The notes under the pieces are model-generated. The model made no database searches. It was not told the DNA's origin and saw only the letters and a program-made list of their open reading frames with translations. A stretch of 64,000 bases of DNA from Nonomuraea rubra (GTDB lineage: Bacteria; Actinomycetota; Actinomycetes; Streptosporangiales; Streptosporangiaceae), in NCBI RefSeq assembly GCF_014207985.1, contig NZ_JACHMI010000001.1, positions 2,711,001 through 2,775,000 on the forward strand, read 5' to 3'. Both the position numbers and the translations under genes were made by a program. This document shows, piece by piece, positions 10,184 to 18,566 of the stretch (positions are counted from its first letter, which is position 1; every line of letters begins with the position of its first letter).

Positions 10184-11301
10184 GCGAGTACCCCTTGGCT
10201 GCGTAGCTTGTCCGCCTCCTCCTGGGACAGGCCCCAGCCGGACAGGTCGGCCAGGCGGGTGGCGGGGGAGAGGTCCTGCGCCGGCACGCCGAGCAGGCGC
10301 GGCGCGGGCGCGGGGTGGGTGACGCCGCCGACCTGGACGAAGGAGCCGCGGGCGGCGTTGTGCGGGTGGGCGGGCGCCTCGGCCATCGACAGCACGGGCG
10401 AGACGCAGGCGTCGGAGCCGTCGAAGAGCTCCTCCCACTCGGCCCGCGTCCGCTTCCTGAACTCCTCGGCCAGGCGGGCCTTGAGCGCGGGCCACTGGGC
10501 CCTGTCGTTCCTGTCGGGCAGGTCGGTCGGGCCCATGAGGGTGACCATGGCCTCCCAGAACTGCGGCTCCAGCGAGCCCACGGCCACGTGCTTGCCGTCG
10601 GCCGTCTCGTACGTGTCGTACTGCGGGGCGCCGGTGTCGAGCAGGTTCGTGCCGTGCGGCCCCCAGTGCCCGCCCTGGACCGCCTGGTAGAACATCGAGA
10701 ACAGGATCGCCGCGCCGTCCACCATGGCCGCGTCGATCACCCGGCCCAGGCCGGTGCGCTCCCGCTCGAACAGGGCCAGCAGCACGCCGTACGCGAGCAT
10801 GAGCCCGCCGCCGGCGAAGTCGCCCAGGATGTTGATCGGCGGGGTCGGCTTGTCCCCCTCGCGGCCCAGCATCGACAGCACGCCCGACACGGCGATGTAG
10901 TCGATGTCGTGCCCGGCGGTCGGGGCCAGCGGCCCGTCCTGCCCCCAGCCGGTCATCCGGCCGTAGACCAGCCGCTCGTTGATCGCGTGCAGGTCGTCGG
11001 GCCCGATGCCGAGCCGTTCGGCCACCCCCGGCCGGAACACCTCGATCACGACGTCGGCGTGCCGGACGAGCTCCTTGAACGTGGCCACCCCCTCGGGCGC
11101 CTTCAGATCCAGCCCGATCGTGTGCTTGCCGCGATCCATGACATCGGTGCGCGGGCGGTCGGAAACCGCCTTGACCCGGTCGATCCGCAGGACGTCCGCC
11201 CCGTGATCGGCTAGCATCATCCCCGCGAACGGCCCAGGGGCGAGGCCGGCGAGCTCCAGCACTCGCACCCCGGACAGCGGACCTCGGCGAACCTCAGGCA
11301 T
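10180..11301 (-). CDS. mcr: Alpha-methylacyl-CoA racemase (CaiB/BaiF family III CoA-transferase fold)
   Basis: 373 aa from the ATG at 11301, chosen for its GAGGAGGGG ribosome site over an ATG 60 nt upstream. The N-terminus LSGVRVLELAGLAPGPFAGM, the stretch MTGWGQDGPLAPTAGHDIDYI with the catalytic His, LGDFAGGG with the Asp, and the later Glu of SLEPQFW line up with mycobacterial Mcr. Racemases of this type convert (2R)- and (2S)-methylacyl-CoA so that methyl-branched acids and sterol side chains can enter beta-oxidation. It is the first gene of a two-gene operon with the P450 and divergent from the kinase. Confidence 0.87.
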   Translation of the reverse strand: MPEVRRGPLSGVRVLELAGLAPGPFAGMMLADHGADVLRIDRVKAVSDRPRTDVMDRGKHTIGLDLKAPEGVATFKELVRHADVVIEVFRPGVAERLGIGPDDLHAINERLVYGRMTGWGQDGPLAPTAGHDIDYIAVSGVLSMLGREGDKPTPPINILGDFAGGGLMLAYGVLLALFERERTGLGRVIDAAMVDGAAILFSMFYQAVQGGHWGPHGTNLLDTGAPQYDTYETADGKHVAVGSLEPQFWEAMVTLMGPTDLPDRNDRAQWPALKARLAEEFRKRTRAEWEELFDGSDACVSPVLSMAEAPAHPHNAARGSFVQVGGVTHPAPAPRLLGVPAQDLSPATRLADLSGWGLSQEEADKLRSQGVLA

Positions 11302-11441
11302 CGACCCCTCCTCGGCTGTGGACCCTGCCCCAGTAGAACAACATTCGGTGAACTGGTGCAAGCGGCCTTACCGACCTTCCGGCGAAGATCTGGGAGGTAT
11401 GGGAAACTTGCCCACTGTCGGGTGGTCAACAGGGGTAGGAA

Positions 11442-12983
11442 ATGGTTTCGGATAGCAACCGGCTCATCGCAGGGCGCTACCAGTTGCTGCGCGAACTGGG
11501 CCGCGGGGGGATGGGCGTGGTCTGGGAAGGCCACGACACTTTGCTGAACCGGCAGGTGGCCATCAAGGAAGTGCTCCTGCCGGAGACGATGTCGCCCGGC
11601 GACCAGGAGCGGCAGCTGCTGAGGACCGCCCGCGAGGCCCGTACCGCGGCCAAGCTCAACCATCCCTCGGTCGTCGCCGTGTACGACGTGATCGAGGAGG
11701 ACGGGCGGCCGTGGATCGTGATGGAGCTGGTCAGCCATCCGACGGTCGAGCAGGTCGTGCTCACCACGGGCGCGCTCCCGGTGCGGGAGGCGGCCGACGT
11801 GGGCAGGCAGGTGCTGTCGGCGCTGCGGACCGCCCACGCGGCGGGCATCCTGCACCGTGACGTCAAGCCGAGCAACATCCTGCTGTCCGAGGACGGCCGG
11901 GCCGTGCTCATGGACTTCGGCATCGCCACGGTCGAGGGCGATGTCTCGCTGACCAGGACCGGCATGGTGACCGGCTCGCCGAGCTTCCTGGCGCCTGAAC
12001 GGGTACGCGCCGAGAACGCCGGCCCCGAGTCCGACCTGTGGTCGCTGGGCGCCACCCTGTACGCGTGCATGGTCGGCCGCTCGCCGTTCGAGCGCGGCGA
12101 CGCCATGGCCACGCTCAACGCGCTGCTCACCGAGGAGCCGGACTACCGCAGGATCCCGCCGATCATGCACCCGGTCCTGAAGGGGCTGCTCCAGAAGGAG
12201 CCCCAGGACCGCCTGGACGCCGAGGAGGCCGACCGGCTGCTCGCGGCCATCATCGCCGCCAGGCCCCCGGCCCAGGACCTCGACGTCCCGGAGAAGAAGA
12301 AGCAGCGGCAGGGCCCCGGCCGGGCGCTGCTCGCGGCGGCCGCGACGGTGGTGCTGGTGCTCGCGGGCGGCGCGGTCGTCTACTTCAGGACCGCCTCGCC
12401 CGCCGAGGGCACGCCGCGGGCCACCACCCAGCCGGCCGCCGCGACCCAGGCGATCTCGCCCACCGCGGCGCCGACGCCGAGCGCGACGCCCTCGGCCACC
12501 CCGTCGCCCAGCGCGACCAGGGCGGCGCCCGCGGTGCGGGCGTGGCAGTCGCGGGACGGCTGGTCGATCATGCGGCCCACCGGCTGGCGCGGCGCGCTCG
12601 GCGAGGCGTACACCGAGTGGACCCGCAGGGACGGCAACGCCCACCTCGGCGTCGAGGCCGTGTACGCCAGCCTCGACCCGCACCAGATCATCCGCGACGG
12701 CCAGGAGGCGCTGCGGCAGAACGCGCAGAACGTGGTCAACCGCGGCCGCAGGACGGTCACGCACCAAGGCGTCAAGGCCGTGCAGTGGGAGTTCTCCTGG
12801 ACGGCGGGCGAGGCGGGCGACGCCCCCTGGGTACGCCCCGGCACCCGCTACCACGAGGTCCGCCGGGCCCTGGCGATCGGCGACACCGCGTACGTGCTGT
12901 CGTGGACCGTCACCGAGGAGCAGTGGCAGCGCAACAGGCCACTGATGCGGCAGGTGATCAACAGCTTTACTGTGGGGGGATGA
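11442..12983 (+). CDS. Membrane-anchored PknB-type Ser/Thr protein kinase
   Basis: 513 aa, ATG start with AGGGGTAGGA before it. The kinase domain spans residues ~12-270: glycine loop GRGGMG (20-25), catalytic K42 (VAIKEV), HRDVKPSN (D140), DFG (158-160), activation loop TRTGMVTGSPSFLAPE. One transmembrane helix lies at ~294-315 after a basic KKKQRQ stop. Outside follow an Ala/Thr/Pro linker and a ~140-residue domain (AWQSRDGWSIMRPTGWRGAL) that is not PASTA, so the sensed signal is unknown. Its stop overlaps the start of a dehydrogenase gene (ATGA), coupling the two. Confidence 0.92.
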   Translation: MVSDSNRLIAGRYQLLRELGRGGMGVVWEGHDTLLNRQVAIKEVLLPETMSPGDQERQLLRTAREARTAAKLNHPSVVAVYDVIEEDGRPWIVMELVSHPTVEQVVLTTGALPVREAADVGRQVLSALRTAHAAGILHRDVKPSNILLSEDGRAVLMDFGIATVEGDVSLTRTGMVTGSPSFLAPERVRAENAGPESDLWSLGATLYACMVGRSPFERGDAMATLNALLTEEPDYRRIPPIMHPVLKGLLQKEPQDRLDAEEADRLLAAIIAARPPAQDLDVPEKKKQRQGPGRALLAAAATVVLVLAGGAVVYFRTASPAEGTPRATTQPAAATQAISPTAAPTPSATPSATPSPSATRAAPAVRAWQSRDGWSIMRPTGWRGALGEAYTEWTRRDGNAHLGVEAVYASLDPHQIIRDGQEALRQNAQNVVNRGRRTVTHQGVKAVQWEFSWTAGEAGDAPWVRPGTRYHEVRRALAIGDTAYVLSWTVTEEQWQRNRPLMRQVINSFTVGG

Positions 12984-13963
12984 GCCCCTGGAACCTGCTC
13001 GCCCTCCCGCCGCTCCCCGAGCAGGCCATGCGCCACCTGCTCGCCCCGCTCGGCGACCGGGTGACGCTGCGCCTGCCGGCGTCCCGCGACAGGGACGCGC
13101 TGCTGGCGGCGCTGCCCGGCGCGGAGATCGTGCTCGGTGACTGGACGGGCACGCTCGTCATGGACGCGGAGGCGGTCGCGGCGGCGCCCGGGCTGGCGTT
13201 CGTGCAGCAGCCGTCGGTGGGTGTGGACGGCCACGACCTGGCGGCCCTGGCCGCGGCCGGGGTGCCGCTGGCCAACACGCCCGGCGTCAGCGCCGGCGCG
13301 GTCTCGGAGTGGTGCCTGGCCGCCACGCTGGCGCTGTCACGCAAGCTGGCCGCGGCCGACGCGGCCGTACGCGCCGGCGAGTGGCCCCAGCAGGGCCTGC
13401 TGCCGCACGAGCTGCACGGCCGCCGCGCCGGCGTGATCGGCTACGGCCCGATCGGCGCCATGTGCGCGCGGCTGTTCCGCGCGCTCGGCTGCGAGGTGAC
13501 CTACTGGACCCGCACACCCCGCGAGGACCCCGGCTACCAGGACCTCGACGCGCTCGTGTCCGGCAGCGACGTGGTGATCGTGGTGATCGCGCTGTCGGAC
13601 GAGACCCGCGGCCTGGTCGACCCCCGCCGCATGAAGCAGGGCGCCCTGCTCGTCAACGCGGCCAGAGGAGGCGTGGTCGACCAGGGGGCGCTCGTCGAGG
13701 CGCTGCGCGACGGCCACCTCGGCGGGGCCGCGCTGGACGTCTTCGACGTCGAGCCGCTCCCGGCCGGCGACCCGCTGCGCGACCTGCCGAACGTCCTGCT
13801 CTCCCCGCACGTCGCGGGCGTCACGCCGGAGTCCACCGGACGCCTGGTCACCGCCGTCCTCGGCAACCTCGCCGCCGCCGTCGAGGGGCGCGCGGTGGAA
13901 GGCGTGGTGAACGGCGTATCGCCCGTGATCTCCAGGAGGTTTACCCGATCGCCTATCGCATAG
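12980..13963 (+). CDS. D-isomer-specific 2-hydroxyacid dehydrogenase
   Basis: 327 aa from the ATG at 12980, which shares ATGA with the kinase stop. The NAD-binding motif is GRRAGVIGYGPIGAMCARLF. The catalytic triad is visible as the Arg of NAARGGVVD, the Glu of DVFDVEPLP and the His of LSPHVAG. It reduces 2-ketoacids or oxidises D-2-hydroxyacids with NAD(H); the substrate is unknown. Translational coupling to a membrane kinase is unusual and raises the possibility that it is a kinase substrate (inference). Confidence 0.88.
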   Translation: MSPWNLLALPPLPEQAMRHLLAPLGDRVTLRLPASRDRDALLAALPGAEIVLGDWTGTLVMDAEAVAAAPGLAFVQQPSVGVDGHDLAALAAAGVPLANTPGVSAGAVSEWCLAATLALSRKLAAADAAVRAGEWPQQGLLPHELHGRRAGVIGYGPIGAMCARLFRALGCEVTYWTRTPREDPGYQDLDALVSGSDVVIVVIALSDETRGLVDPRRMKQGALLVNAARGGVVDQGALVEALRDGHLGGAALDVFDVEPLPAGDPLRDLPNVLLSPHVAGVTPESTGRLVTAVLGNLAAAVEGRAVEGVVNGVSPVISRRFTRSPIA

Positions 13964-14082
13964 CGGAATCCACCTGGCACGATGAACAGTTTTCGTGTCT
14001 TTAACGACCCCGGTCTGTTCGACCTCGCCCTTGGGAGATACGGTCTTACGGACGATCTCTACCAGCTCAAGGGGGTGCTTTC

Positions 14083-15444
14083 GTGACGACGACGATGTCG
14101 ACACACCGGCGGGCAGTAGAGCAGATCAGGCAGTCGTACGCCGAGATTCCCGGCGACGCCGCGCCCCGGCTGGCCAAGGCCACGTCCAACCTGTTCAGGT
14201 TCCGCGACGGCGGCAGGACGGCCAAGCTCTCGGCCCGGGATCTCGACGAGGTCATCAGCGTCGATCCCGAGACCATGACCGCCGAGGTCCAGGGCATGAC
14301 GACGTACGAGCACCTGGTCGACGCCACGCTGCCGTACGGGCTCATGCCGTACGTGGTGCCGCAGCTCAAGACGATCACGCTGGGCGGTGCGGTGACGGGG
14401 CTCGGCATCGAGTCCACCAGCTTCAGGGACGGGCTGCCGCACGAGTCGGTGGAGGAGCTGGAGATCCTCACCGGCGACGGGCGCGTCGTCGTGGCCCGCG
14501 ACGACAACGAGCACCGCGACCTGTTCCGCGCCTTCCCCAACTCCTACGGCACGCTCGGCTACGCGTTGCGCATCAGGATCAAGCTGCGCAAGGTCCAGCC
14601 GTACGTGCACCTGACGCACGTCAAGTTCACCGACGCGGGCAAGTGCATGCTGGCCATGCAGGAGATCTGCGACAGCATGGTGTACGACGGCGAGCGCGTC
14701 GACTTCGTGGACGGCGTGTTCTTCGAGCCCGGGGAGATGTACCTGACGCTGGGCCGCTTCGCCGAGCGCGCGCCCTACATCTCCGACTACACCGGGATGC
14801 GGATCTACTACCAGTCGATCAGGCAGCGCAGCCGCGACTGGCTGACGGTCCGCGACTACCTGTGGCGCTGGGACACCGACTGGTTCTGGTGCTCGCGGGC
14901 TTTCGGCGTGCAGCAGCCGGTCGTCCGCTCGCTCATGCCGCGCCGCTGGATGCGCTCCGACGTCTACCGGCGCCTGGTGGCGCTCGACCGCAGGCACGGC
15001 CTGACGGCCCGCGTCGACAGGTGGCGCGGGCAGCCCGTGAGCGAGTCGGTCATCCAGGACGTCGAGACGCCGGTCGAGCGCGGCGCGGAGTTCCTGGAGT
15101 TCTTCCACGACAAGGTGGGCATGACCCCGGTGTGGATGTGCCCGTTGCGGGCGAGCTCCCGCTGGCCGGTCTACCCGCTAGAGCCGGGCAAGCTCTACGT
15201 CAACTTCGGTTTCTGGGGAATGGTGCCACTGCCGCGGGGGCAGTTCGACGGTTACTACAACCGGCTCATCGAGCGTGCGGTGCACGACCTCGACGGGCAC
15301 AAGTCGCTTTACTCGACCTCGTTCTACGCCCGTGAGCAGTTCTGGCAGCTGTACAACGGCGATGCCTATTGGCCGGTCAAGCGGGAATACGACCCGAATG
15401 GGCGCCTGCTGGACCTGTACGAAAAGTGTGTACGGGGAAGGTGA
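14083..15444 (+). CDS. tmsA: FAD-dependent reductase of 10-methyl fatty acid synthesis (TmsA-like)
   Basis: 453 aa, GTG start after AAGGGGGTG; an in-frame ATG lies at 14095. It has an FAD_binding_4-type domain (TTYEHLVDATLPYGLMPYVV, LKTITLGGAVTGLGIES, NSYGTLGYALRI) and a C-terminal half related to the delta-24 sterol reductase group. The next gene, overlapping by its context, is a cyclopropane-synthase-type methyltransferase. In mycobacteria and other actinobacteria this pair makes 10-methyl stearate: the methyltransferase forms a 10-methylene chain from oleoyl lipid and this flavoprotein reduces it. 10-methyl acids are typical of Streptosporangiaceae membranes. Confidence 0.82.
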   Translation: MTTTMSTHRRAVEQIRQSYAEIPGDAAPRLAKATSNLFRFRDGGRTAKLSARDLDEVISVDPETMTAEVQGMTTYEHLVDATLPYGLMPYVVPQLKTITLGGAVTGLGIESTSFRDGLPHESVEELEILTGDGRVVVARDDNEHRDLFRAFPNSYGTLGYALRIRIKLRKVQPYVHLTHVKFTDAGKCMLAMQEICDSMVYDGERVDFVDGVFFEPGEMYLTLGRFAERAPYISDYTGMRIYYQSIRQRSRDWLTVRDYLWRWDTDWFWCSRAFGVQQPVVRSLMPRRWMRSDVYRRLVALDRRHGLTARVDRWRGQPVSESVIQDVETPVERGAEFLEFFHDKVGMTPVWMCPLRASSRWPVYPLEPGKLYVNFGFWGMVPLPRGQFDGYYNRLIERAVHDLDGHKSLYSTSFYAREQFWQLYNGDAYWPVKREYDPNGRLLDLYEKCVRGR

Positions 15445-15452
15445 GCAAGCAG

Positions 15453-16712
15453 ATGGCTCTCGCATCCATCTTTGAGAAGATCGTCGGCTCGAACGCGAAC
15501 ATCTCGTTCATGGCCTACGACGGCAGCAAGGCGGGGCCGGACGGCGCCGACCTGGCCATCGAGGTGAAATCCCCGATAGCCGTGGGCTATCTGGCCCAGG
15601 CTCCGGGGGAGCTGGGGCTGGCCAGGGCCTACATCTCCGGCCACATCGACGTCCACGGCGACATGTACACGCTGCTGGACCGGATGTGGAACATCACCAC
15701 CAACGACCTGACCACCTCCGAGAAGATCGACGCCGTGCGCGCCCTGGGCGTCAAGCCGCTCCTCATGCGCGTGCCGCCGCCTCCGCAGGAGATGCGCCAG
15801 AGCGCCCTGGCCAGGCTGGGCTCCCGGCACGCCAAGCAGCGTGACGCCGAGGCCATCCATCACCACTACGACGTCTCCAACCGGTTCTACGAGTGGGTGC
15901 TGGGCCCGTCCATGGCCTACACGTGCGCCTGCTTCCCGGAGGAGAGCTCGACGCTGGAGGAGGCGCAGTACGCCAAGTTCGACCTGGTGGCCAGGAAGCT
16001 CGGCCTCAAGCCCGGCATGCGACTGCTCGACGTCGGCTGCGGCTGGGGCGGCATGGTCATGCACGCCGCCAAGGAGTACGGCGTCAAGGCCCTCGGCGTC
16101 ACGCTCAGCCGCCAGCAGGCGGAGTACGCGCAGAAGGCGATCGCCGACGCCGGCCTCCAGGACCTGGCCGAGGTCCGCTTCATGGACTACCGCGACGTCC
16201 AGGAGTCCGGCTTCGACGCGGTCAGCTCCATCGGCCTGACCGAGCACATCGGCAAGGCGAACGTGCCCTCGTACTTCGAGTTCCTGTACGGCAAGCTCAA
16301 GCCGGGCGGCCGCATCCTCAACCACTGCATCACCCGGCCGACCGGCAAGGAGAAGACGTTCAACAAGGGCGGCTTCATCAACCGGTACGTCTTCCCCGAC
16401 GGCGAGCTGGAGTCGGTGGGCTGGCTGATCAGGCAGATGGAGGACCTCGGCTTCGAGATCCGCCACGAGGAGAACCTGCGCGAGCACTACGCCAAGACGC
16501 TGCGCCACTGGTGCGACAACCTGGACGCCAACTGGGAGGACGCGGTCCAGGAGGTCGGCATGGGCACGGCCCGGGTGTGGGCCCTGTACATGGCCGGCTG
16601 CATCGTGGGCTTCGAACGCAACAAGGTCCAGCTCCACCAGGTGCTCGGCGTCAAGCTGGACCAGAACGGCCGCTCCGGCGTGCCCCTGCGCCCGGCCCGC
16701 GACTGGCCCTGA
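15453..16712 (+). CDS. tmsB: SAM-dependent fatty acid 10-methylene-forming methyltransferase (CFA synthase family, TmsB-like)
   Basis: 419 aa from the ATG at 15453. A GTG at 15441 overlapping the tmsA stop is possible but lacks spacing from GGGGAAGG. The family markers are HHYDVSNRFYEWVLGPSMAYTCACF, the SAM motif LLDVGCGWGGMVMHAAKEYG, GVTLSRQQAEYAQ, SSIGLTEHIG and the C-terminal RVWALYMAGCIVGFERN. CFA-type enzymes add a methylene from SAM to the double bond of a phospholipid acyl chain. Next to a FAD reductase this type yields 10-methyl rather than cyclopropane chains. The two genes form a tight operon, followed by a stem-loop. Confidence 0.88.
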   Translation: MALASIFEKIVGSNANISFMAYDGSKAGPDGADLAIEVKSPIAVGYLAQAPGELGLARAYISGHIDVHGDMYTLLDRMWNITTNDLTTSEKIDAVRALGVKPLLMRVPPPPQEMRQSALARLGSRHAKQRDAEAIHHHYDVSNRFYEWVLGPSMAYTCACFPEESSTLEEAQYAKFDLVARKLGLKPGMRLLDVGCGWGGMVMHAAKEYGVKALGVTLSRQQAEYAQKAIADAGLQDLAEVRFMDYRDVQESGFDAVSSIGLTEHIGKANVPSYFEFLYGKLKPGGRILNHCITRPTGKEKTFNKGGFINRYVFPDGELESVGWLIRQMEDLGFEIRHEENLREHYAKTLRHWCDNLDANWEDAVQEVGMGTARVWALYMAGCIVGFERNKVQLHQVLGVKLDQNGRSGVPLRPARDWP

Positions 16713-16726
16713 CGCCCGCCGGGTAC

Positions 16727-16752
16727 GGGGTGGGCCGCGGGGAACCCACCCC
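16727..16752 (+). terminator. Stem-loop after tmsB
   Basis: GGGGTGGG (16727-16734) pairs with CCCACCCC (16745-16752) around a 10-nt loop, 15 bp after the tmsB stop. It is a probable terminator of the tmsAB operon. Confidence 0.5.
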
Positions 16753-16798
16753 CTCGCTCGAAACGGGACGGAGCCTGCGGCCGGCGCGAGCTCCGTCT

Positions 16799-16957
16799 CT
16801 ACCCGGCCGGCCCGGACAGGGACTGCGCCGGCTCGGCCGGGGTGCGGCGCTGCCTGTCCTTCGCGTGCCGCCCCTTGCTCGGGCGATGCTCGTCGCCGCC
16901 GGAATCCTCCTGCGGCTCCTGCTCCTTGGGGCTGTGGGGCTTCGCGTGCCTGCCCAC
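16799..16957 (-). CDS. Small basic peptide with repeated GRHAK motif, 52 aa
   Basis: A GTG start at 16957 is preceded by GAAGGAGAG at correct spacing, and the frame stops with TAG at 16799. The 52 residues are strongly charged and contain two copies of GRHAK (MGRHAKPHSPKEQE and SKGRHAKDRQ). There is no hydrophobic segment, so it is predicted soluble and disordered. It is not recognised; very small MGRH-type proteins do occur in actinobacteria. It lies between convergent tmsB and the esterase gene, read on the same strand as the esterase but 170 bp downstream of it. Confidence 0.5.
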   Translation of the reverse strand: MGRHAKPHSPKEQEPQEDSGGDEHRPSKGRHAKDRQRRTPAEPAQSLSGPAG

Positions 16958-17127
16958 GGGTGCTCTCCTTCCCCTGTCCTGACTGCTTAAAGTGACCGTA
17001 TGGCTACAGTCGGCGCCGGGGCAAGCGCGGAAGCGGTAAAGGTGAAGCACTTTCCAGGGCGGGCGTGCCCCGGCCGATCGGCTCGCGGCCCCGCAATTAC
17101 CGCAGGTCCGACCGGCCGGGGACGATC

Positions 17128-18414
17128 TCAGGTGGTGCAGGCCGTGCCGTTCAGGGTGAAGGCGGGTGGTTTGCCGGTGTTGCCGCCGTGCGTGGCCTGG
17201 AAGCCGAACGAGACCGACGCTCCCGGGGCGATGGTGGCGTTGTAGGCGACGTTCCTGGCCGTCACCTGGCCGCTGCTGGGGGAGATCGCGGCGTTCCAGG
17301 CGGAGGTGACGCTCTGGCCGGCGGGCAGGGCGAAGGCCAGGCTCCAGGAGGAGAGCTGGGCCGTGCTCGTGTTCGCGATCGTGACCGCGGCCGTGAAGCC
17401 GGTGTTCCACGTGTTCATCGTGTACGTGACCTTGCAGTTCCCCGGCGGGGGCGTGACCGTGGGCGTGATGGTGGGGTCCGGGTCGGTGCCGCCCTCGGAG
17501 AGGCCGAAGAAGTCGATCGCCATGGCCGCCATCCCGCTCTGCGGCAGGTTGTGGCCCACGCCCTGAAGGCTGATCGCCTCCACCGGCGCCTTCGTGCCCG
17601 TGCCGCCGTAGCGGGTCCTGGTCCAGCCGGAGCGGGGCTGGTCGGTGAGGCTGGGCGTCTGGCTCAGGCCGTGGACGTTGGTCCACTGCTTGATCTGCTC
17701 CTGGAAGTTCGGGTAACGCAGCGTGCTGTCCTCGGTGCCGTGCCAGATCTGCATGCGCGGGCGCGGCCCGGCGTAGCCGGGGTAGGCCGCCCGTACCTGG
17801 TCGCCCCACTGCTGGGCGGTCTTGATGAGCTGGCCGTTGGCGCAGGTGCTGTTCCAGCTGGAGCCGTCGGTGGTGGCGAAGCAGCCGAACGGCACGCCCA
17901 TGAACGACGCCCCCGCCTTGAACACGTCCGGGTACGCGCCGATCAGCACGTTGGTCATCATGCCGCCGGAGGAGGCGCCGGTCACGTACGTGCGCTCCGG
18001 GTCGGCGTTGTAGCGCTGCTGGACGTACCTGACCATGGAGACGATGCCCACGGGGTCGCTGCCGCCGTTGTGGGTGAGCGACTGCGGCGAGGAGACGTCG
18101 AAGCAGGACCCGCTCCTGGTCGCCGACGGATAGACGACGATGAACTTGTGCCGGTCGGCCAGCGAGGCGAACTCGGTGCCCGAGTGGAACGCCGGGCCGG
18201 AGCCGGTGCAGTAGTGCACGGCCACGAGCAGGGCGGGCCTGGTGCCGGCGCCGTCGGGGACGTACAGGTGCATGCGCAGGTTCGTGGGGTTCGTGCCGAA
18301 GCCGGTCACCTCGGTGAGCTGGGCCGAGGCGGCCGGGGGCGCGGTGATCAGGGCGGCCGCCACGAGGGCCGCGGCGGCGAGGATGGCGCTTGCTATGCGA
18401 GCTTTCAGCTTCAT
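17128..18414 (-). CDS. Secreted PHB-depolymerase/CE1-type esterase with C-terminal CBM2
   Basis: 428 aa, ATG at 18414 after GAGAGGAAC. A clear Sec signal peptide (LKARIASAILAAAALVAAALI ... ASA, ~1-31) leads to an alpha/beta esterase domain of the poly(3-hydroxybutyrate) depolymerase/feruloyl-acetylxylan esterase family. The nucleophile is the Ser of TGASSGGMMT; HGTEDSTL and GVGHNLPQ supply Asp and His. After a Pro/Thr linker, the last ~100 residues form a type 2 cellulose-binding module (CKVTYTMNTWNTGFTAAVTI, NGTACTT). It probably removes acyl groups from plant cell-wall polysaccharide outside the cell. Overlapping dyads lie upstream. Confidence 0.88.
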   Translation of the reverse strand: MKLKARIASAILAAAALVAAALITAPPAASAQLTEVTGFGTNPTNLRMHLYVPDGAGTRPALLVAVHYCTGSGPAFHSGTEFASLADRHKFIVVYPSATRSGSCFDVSSPQSLTHNGGSDPVGIVSMVRYVQQRYNADPERTYVTGASSGGMMTNVLIGAYPDVFKAGASFMGVPFGCFATTDGSSWNSTCANGQLIKTAQQWGDQVRAAYPGYAGPRPRMQIWHGTEDSTLRYPNFQEQIKQWTNVHGLSQTPSLTDQPRSGWTRTRYGGTGTKAPVEAISLQGVGHNLPQSGMAAMAIDFFGLSEGGTDPDPTITPTVTPPPGNCKVTYTMNTWNTGFTAAVTIANTSTAQLSSWSLAFALPAGQSVTSAWNAAISPSSGQVTARNVAYNATIAPGASVSFGFQATHGGNTGKPPAFTLNGTACTT

Positions 18415-18434
18415 TGAGTTCCTCTCGCAGGGCA

Positions 18435-18480
18435 GCCGAAATATTGCGAGTGTCCACAGAAAATTTCGGCGTGGCAATAT
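18435..18480. promoter_or_regulatory. Overlapping inverted repeats upstream of the esterase gene
   Basis: GCCGAAAT (18435-18442) is inverted as ATTTCGGC (18463-18470). ATATTGC (18441-18447) is inverted as GCAATAT (18474-18480). Both dyads sit 20-65 bp upstream of the esterase start, in an A/T-rich patch, and are candidate operator halves. The cognate regulator is not in the window. Confidence 0.4.
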
Positions 18481-18566
18481 GCCTGGTGCGAGCGGATGTG
18501 ATGGGACGCTTGTGAGCTGCGCCGAGGCCGGAAGGAGAGGGGGAAAGCGATGAAACTTTCGGCGGG

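Noticed and set aside
7239..11301. Secondary metabolite cluster around the TetR, monooxygenase and P450 genes
   Set aside because: No PKS, NRPS, terpene synthase or other core biosynthetic gene occurs in the window. The racemase and P450 fit lipid catabolism better.
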